Positions 59,997-62,999 of a stretch of 62,999 nt of DNA are shown here, one piece after another (the first letter of the stretch is position 1; each line of letters begins with the position of its first letter). The stretch is from Pseudomonas sp. AFG_SD02_1510_Pfu_092 (lineage in GTDB: Bacteria > Pseudomonadota > Gammaproteobacteria > Pseudomonadales > Pseudomonadaceae), in NCBI RefSeq assembly GCF_003331055.1, contig NZ_PUQD01000030.1, positions 1 through 62,999 of the forward strand, given 5' to 3'. The position numbers were made by a program, and so were the translations under genes. The notes below the pieces were generated by a model. It ran no database searches, was not told where the DNA came from, and saw nothing but the letters and a program-made list of their open reading frames with translations.

Positions 59997-60307
59997 CCTG
60001 GATCCTGATTTTCGCCATGGGGGCCATCGTGTTCCTCAACCGCTATGCCTTCCTGGAACCGCGCCTGCCCCTGCGCCTGAGCTCCAACGCCCGGCAGTTC
60101 CTCGGTTTCGCCGTGCCAGGCATGCTCACCGCAATCTGCGGCCCGATCATCTTCATGCCCGCCGACCAGCTGAACCTGAGCCTGCTCAACCCGTACCTGC
60201 TGGGCTCGCTGGTGGCCATCGCCCTGGTGCTGTTGACCCGCAGCGTGTTGCTGAGCATGCTGGTGAGCATGTTGATCTTCTTCTTCCTGCGCAGCTGGCT
60301 GGCATGA
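59993..60307 (+). CDS. azlD: AzlD-family transporter subunit
   Basis: The 104-residue membrane protein has four helices of the AzlD family (IVFLNRYAFLEPRLPLRLS, LLGSLVAIALVLLTRSVLLSM). Both ends overlap neighbours by four bases (azlC upstream, AraC regulator downstream), forming a tight operon. Confidence 0.92.
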   Translation: MTWILIFAMGAIVFLNRYAFLEPRLPLRLSSNARQFLGFAVPGMLTAICGPIIFMPADQLNLSLLNPYLLGSLVAIALVLLTRSVLLSMLVSMLIFFFLRSWLA

Positions 60308-61137
60308 GCACGCCCCTGCGCGAGCAGACCCACCTGTGGCAGGCGCCGGCGCTGGGCGACGTCGAGATGCTGCACGCGCGCTACTTCCAGCAGCGCTTCG
60401 CCCCGCATGTGCATGAAGGCTACGTGTTCACGGTTATCGAATCGGGCGCCCAGCGTTTCTGGCACCGCGGCAGCGAGCACCTGGCGCCGGTCGGCAGCAT
60501 GGTGCTGATCAACCCCGACGAGCTGCACACGGGTGCCACCGCCCACGAGGCGGGTTGGCGCTATCGGGGTTTCTATCCGGAGCACGAGCGGGTAACCGGC
60601 GTGCTCGACGAGCTGCAACTGGGCCGCCACGGCATGCCCAGCTTCAAGGCCAGCGTCATCCATGACCCGGCCCTGGCGGTTGCCTTCAGCCAGCTGCACC
60701 AACTGTCCGAGGCCGGTGCCAGCGCCCTGCAGCAACAGACCGCCTGGCGCCAGGCGGTATTGGCCCTGGTGCAACGGCACGGGCAATGCGCCGAACCTGC
60801 GGCCCCCGGCCACGAACCGCTGGCAGTGGCTCGCGCGCGCGAACTGCTGGAGAGCCAGCTGGCCGACCCACCCTCGCTCGAAGCCCTGGCGGCGGCGGTC
60901 AACCTGTCGCCGTTCCATTTCGCCCGGGTGTTCCGCCAGGCCACCGGCCTGCCGCCGCATGCCTGGTTGAAGCAGCGCCGCCTGGCCCGTGCGCGGGAAA
61001 TGCTCAAGCGCGGCTGGGCAGCTTCCGAGGTGGCGTTCGACCTGGGCTTTGCCGACCAGAGCCATTTGAATCGGCAGTTCAAGCAGGCCTACGGGGTGAC
61101 GCCGGGGGCTTATCGCAGTGCTTGCCTGCCGGGTTGA
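60304..61137 (+). CDS. AraC-family regulator with cupin domain
   Basis: The 277-residue protein has an N-terminal cupin (FAPHVHEGYVFTVIESGAQRFWH, INPDELHTG) and a C-terminal AraC HTH (SLEALAAAVNLSPFHFARVF, EVAFDLGFADQSHLNRQF). It is the last gene of the azlCD operon and probably autoregulates it in response to amino acids. Confidence 0.93.
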   Translation: MSTPLREQTHLWQAPALGDVEMLHARYFQQRFAPHVHEGYVFTVIESGAQRFWHRGSEHLAPVGSMVLINPDELHTGATAHEAGWRYRGFYPEHERVTGVLDELQLGRHGMPSFKASVIHDPALAVAFSQLHQLSEAGASALQQQTAWRQAVLALVQRHGQCAEPAAPGHEPLAVARARELLESQLADPPSLEALAAAVNLSPFHFARVFRQATGLPPHAWLKQRRLARAREMLKRGWAASEVAFDLGFADQSHLNRQFKQAYGVTPGAYRSACLPG

Positions 61138-61207
61138 TGCGACACCCGGCCTCAGGCAAGCCGGCGAGCCACTGCTACACTGACAGGGCTGAATGGAGGA
61201 TCCTGCC

Positions 61208-61435
61208 ATGTCCGAAAGAGAGCTCACCACCCTCCTGTCGCTGATGAACCAGCGCCAAGCCTGCCTGAGCAGTGCCTGCAAGGAGATAGCCGACTGGATC
61301 GACCGGCAGGGCGACGTGCCCGCCGCCGGCAAGATCCGCGCGAGTCTGAAGGCACTCGAGGCCGACGAGGCTCAGGTCAGCAAGACCTTGACCTCACTGA
61401 CCCTCGACAGGCCGCTGCCCAGGTTTCGCAGCTGA
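61208..61435 (+). CDS. Small conserved-looking helical protein
   Basis: The 75-residue protein starts at the ATG at 61208 with GGAGGA upstream. It is helical, lacks a signal peptide, has two cysteines near the start, and contains LKALEADEAQVSKTL. I recognise no family; the good ribosome-binding site and GC-biased codons support it as real. Confidence 0.7.
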   Translation: MSERELTTLLSLMNQRQACLSSACKEIADWIDRQGDVPAAGKIRASLKALEADEAQVSKTLTSLTLDRPLPRFRS

Positions 61436-61442
61436 TTGAACC

Positions 61443-61545
61443 GGGGCTGCGTTGCAGCCCATCGCGGCACAAGGCCGCTCCCACACGGGGTATGCATTCT
61501 CCTGTGGGAGCGGCCTTGTGTCGCGATGGGGCGCACAGCGCCCCC
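61443..61545. repeat. Large inverted repeat of REP type
   Basis: GGGGCTGCGTTGCAGCCCAT plus CGCGGCACAAGGCCGCTCCC is mirrored by GTGGGAGCGGCCTTGTGTCG plus CGATGGGGCGCACAGCGCCC, giving two nested stems over about 100 bases between convergent genes. It probably terminates both. Confidence 0.82.
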
Positions 61546-61561
61546 AAAGGGGTCCGCCTGA

Positions 61562-62044
61562 TCAGTGCTTCATGTGCATGTGATCATGCCCGGCGCCCGC
61601 CTCGGCGTTGAGCGCACGCACTTCGGCCTGCACCTCGACGGTTTCCTTGGCACCCTTGGCATCTTCGATGATCAAGGTCAGCGGCACTTTCTGGCCTTCC
61701 TGTACCTGGCCGCTCAGGCCCATCAGCATCACATGCAGGCTGTTCGGGTCGAGGGTGACCGCCTTGCCGGCTGGCAATGCCACTGCCTTGACTTCGCGCA
61801 TGCCCATCACATCGCCGTTCATGGTCATCTCGTGCACCTGCACGGTCTTGGCCACGGGCGACGCCACGCTCACCAGCTGGCTGTCGCTGCTGGCGGTCAG
61901 GGTCATGAAGGCGCCGGTGGACTGCTGGTGCGGCACGGTCGCACGAACCCAGGCATCACTCACGGTCGTCTGGGCCAGGGCCGGCAACGCCAGCCCCATC
62001 AGCACCAGGGCAGCCAAACCGCGTTTGATCGGTTGCATCGACAT
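61562..62044 (-). CDS. PCu(A)C periplasmic copper chaperone
   Basis: The 160-residue protein has a signal peptide (LAALVLMGLALPALA) and the PCu(A)C copper site H(M)x10MxxHxM: VHEMTMNGDVMGMREV and LHVMLMGL, with a C-terminal His/Met tail (GHDHMHMKH). It delivers Cu(I) to the CuA centre of cytochrome oxidase. Its start abuts the SCO gene's stop exactly, so they are one operon. Confidence 0.94.
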   Translation of the reverse strand: MSMQPIKRGLAALVLMGLALPALAQTTVSDAWVRATVPHQQSTGAFMTLTASSDSQLVSVASPVAKTVQVHEMTMNGDVMGMREVKAVALPAGKAVTLDPNSLHVMLMGLSGQVQEGQKVPLTLIIEDAKGAKETVEVQAEVRALNAEAGAGHDHMHMKH

Positions 62045-62653
62045 TCAGCAAATCTCCATCAGGGTGACGAGGTCTTCGGCGCATTCCTGGGCGGTCAGGG
62101 AATGGCCCAGGCTCAGGCGCAGGGTGCCACGGGTGTCATAGACATAACTGGTGGACGAGTGCGAGACGGTGTAGGTATCGCCGGCCGGGACCTTCTCGTA
62201 GAACACCTTGAATTCCTTGGCCACCGCGGCAATTTCCTCGGGGGTACCGGTCAGCGCGGTGAACGACGGGTCGAACGCCTTGACGTAGGCGTCGAGCACT
62301 TCCGGGGTGTCGCGCTCCGGGTCCAGGGTGATCAACACCACCTGGAACAGGTCACGGTCGCGGCCGCGCAGCAGCTTGCGGATCTGCGCCGCGCGCGCCA
62401 GCGTGGTCGGGCATACCGCCGGGCACTGGGTGAAGCCGAAGAAGATCATCGGCATGCTGCCGTAGAAACTCGACAGGGTGCGCACGTTGCCCTGGGTGTC
62501 CTTGAGGCTGAATTTGCGCCCAAGGATTTCGTTGCTCATGTTCTTGCCGTACTTGAACTCGAGCCCCCGGGCCGGGCTGCAGCCTGCCAGCAGGCCAAGC
62601 CCGAGAACGCCCATCCCGGCGACAACTGCGCGCCGGGTATATAGATCATTCAT
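62045..62653 (-). CDS. SCO1/SenC-family copper-delivery protein
   Basis: The 202-residue protein begins MNDLYTRRAVVAGMGVL and has a lipobox ending LLAGC. The SCO domain has the CxxxC copper site in FGFTQCPAVCPTTLAR and the distal histidine in TVSHSSTSYVYD. SCO proteins act as thiol reductases or Cu carriers in CuA assembly. The neighbouring PCu(A)C gene supports that role. Confidence 0.94.
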   Translation of the reverse strand: MNDLYTRRAVVAGMGVLGLGLLAGCSPARGLEFKYGKNMSNEILGRKFSLKDTQGNVRTLSSFYGSMPMIFFGFTQCPAVCPTTLARAAQIRKLLRGRDRDLFQVVLITLDPERDTPEVLDAYVKAFDPSFTALTGTPEEIAAVAKEFKVFYEKVPAGDTYTVSHSSTSYVYDTRGTLRLSLGHSLTAQECAEDLVTLMEIC

Positions 62654-62861
62654 GAAACCATCCTTTACAGGGAAGGTGCCGGCCCTCGGGACGGGCCGAC
62701 CAAAAAGCCGGGGCATTCTGGCATGAGACCCCTGGGGGTTCTACCCGACGAAGGCGCAGACAGGCTGCAGCCCTTTGAATACGGGCTGCGGCCGGTTGTC
62801 GCAGGGGTTGAAACGGTAACACTTTGTTGCTAAGACCTGACCGGGTTACGCGGCCGTTGTT

Positions 62862-62999
62862 GGGGGGGGGGGGGGGGGGGGGGGGCGGGGGGGGGCCCCC
62901 CCCCCCCGGGGGGGGGGGGCCCCCCCCCCCCCCGGGCCGGCCCGACGAGCGCCGGCCCGCGGGCCCCGGGCCCGCGCCGGGGGGGGGGCCCGCGCCCGG
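62862..62999. other. G/C homopolymer artefact at the sequence end
   Basis: The last ~138 bases consist of runs of G and C with no other bases for most of their length. This is not plausible genomic sequence and looks like polymerase or base-calling noise at a contig end. The 208 bases before it (62654-62861) hold the upstream region of the SCO gene and no gene. Confidence 0.92.

Noticed and set aside
62654..62861. Possible small gene upstream of the SCO gene
   Set aside because: Frames reading into the region lack a ribosome-binding site and homology to any family I recognise.

Overview
The window reads as chromosomal DNA from a bacterium of the Pseudomonas putida group. The support is high-GC coding with strong third-position GC bias, many REP/BIME palindromes of the Pseudomonas type (GTGGGAGCGG..CCCGC), an MvaT-family H-NS analogue, an OprD-family porin, LpxO, and a gene order (polB, czcCBA, aroQ/aroE-like pair, RES-Xre, nfsB, acyl-CoA dehydrogenase) that I recall from memory as similar to P. 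putida KT2440; I could not check this. No tRNA, rRNA, CRISPR array, phage or IS element was seen. The last ~140 bases are G/C homopolymer noise.

Left edge (1-3.6 kb): a compact, AT-richer polymorphic-toxin locus on the minus strand. Two nearly identical PAAR-domain toxin genes (one cut by the window edge) flank two related small membrane proteins, the probable immunity genes, and a decayed fragment of a third toxin tip. An MvaT-like xenogeneic silencer gene follows.

3.7-30 kb: mostly ordinary accessory and metabolic genes. These are an OBAP-like lipoprotein, four 118-bp REP units, an acyl-CoA dehydrogenase with divergent LysR, a cysteine desulfurase-like enzyme, a RES-Xre toxin-antitoxin pair, nfsB with a divergent LysR, sotB, a YahK-type alcohol dehydrogenase with divergent AraC, a TetR/quinone reductase pair with iterated operators, thpR, lpxO, a cobalamin riboswitch driving an ABC importer and an OprD-like porin, a diguanylate cyclase and an orphan ParA.

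30-48 kb: a metal-homeostasis region. An MHS transporter gene is followed by three ~151-bp tandem units that have captured part of its own coding sequence. Next comes a czcCBA heavy-metal efflux operon whose adaptor gene carries a 2-bp frameshift. After the aroQ/aroE-like pair lie a DUF2790 and a TlpA-like gene, an OmpR/EnvZ-type two-component system, a haem-reductase-like membrane protein with a DoxX protein (HvfX-like), and an HvfA-HvfB-HvfC (bufferin-type) RiPP operon. Its precursor has seven EGKCG repeats fused to two canonical EF-hands. A direct repeat of the form TGTATY-N4-TGTATC, or a near match, precedes the DUF2790/two-component divergent promoter, the DoxX operon and the RiPP precursor, which suggests one regulon.

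47.5-63 kb: a 1502-residue NEL-type (IpaH/SspH-like) LRR effector candidate, DNA polymerase II, a LysR regulator, a YcgG/LysE/SGNH-like cluster, azlCD with an AraC regulator, and a PCu(A)C/SCO copper-delivery pair at the right end.
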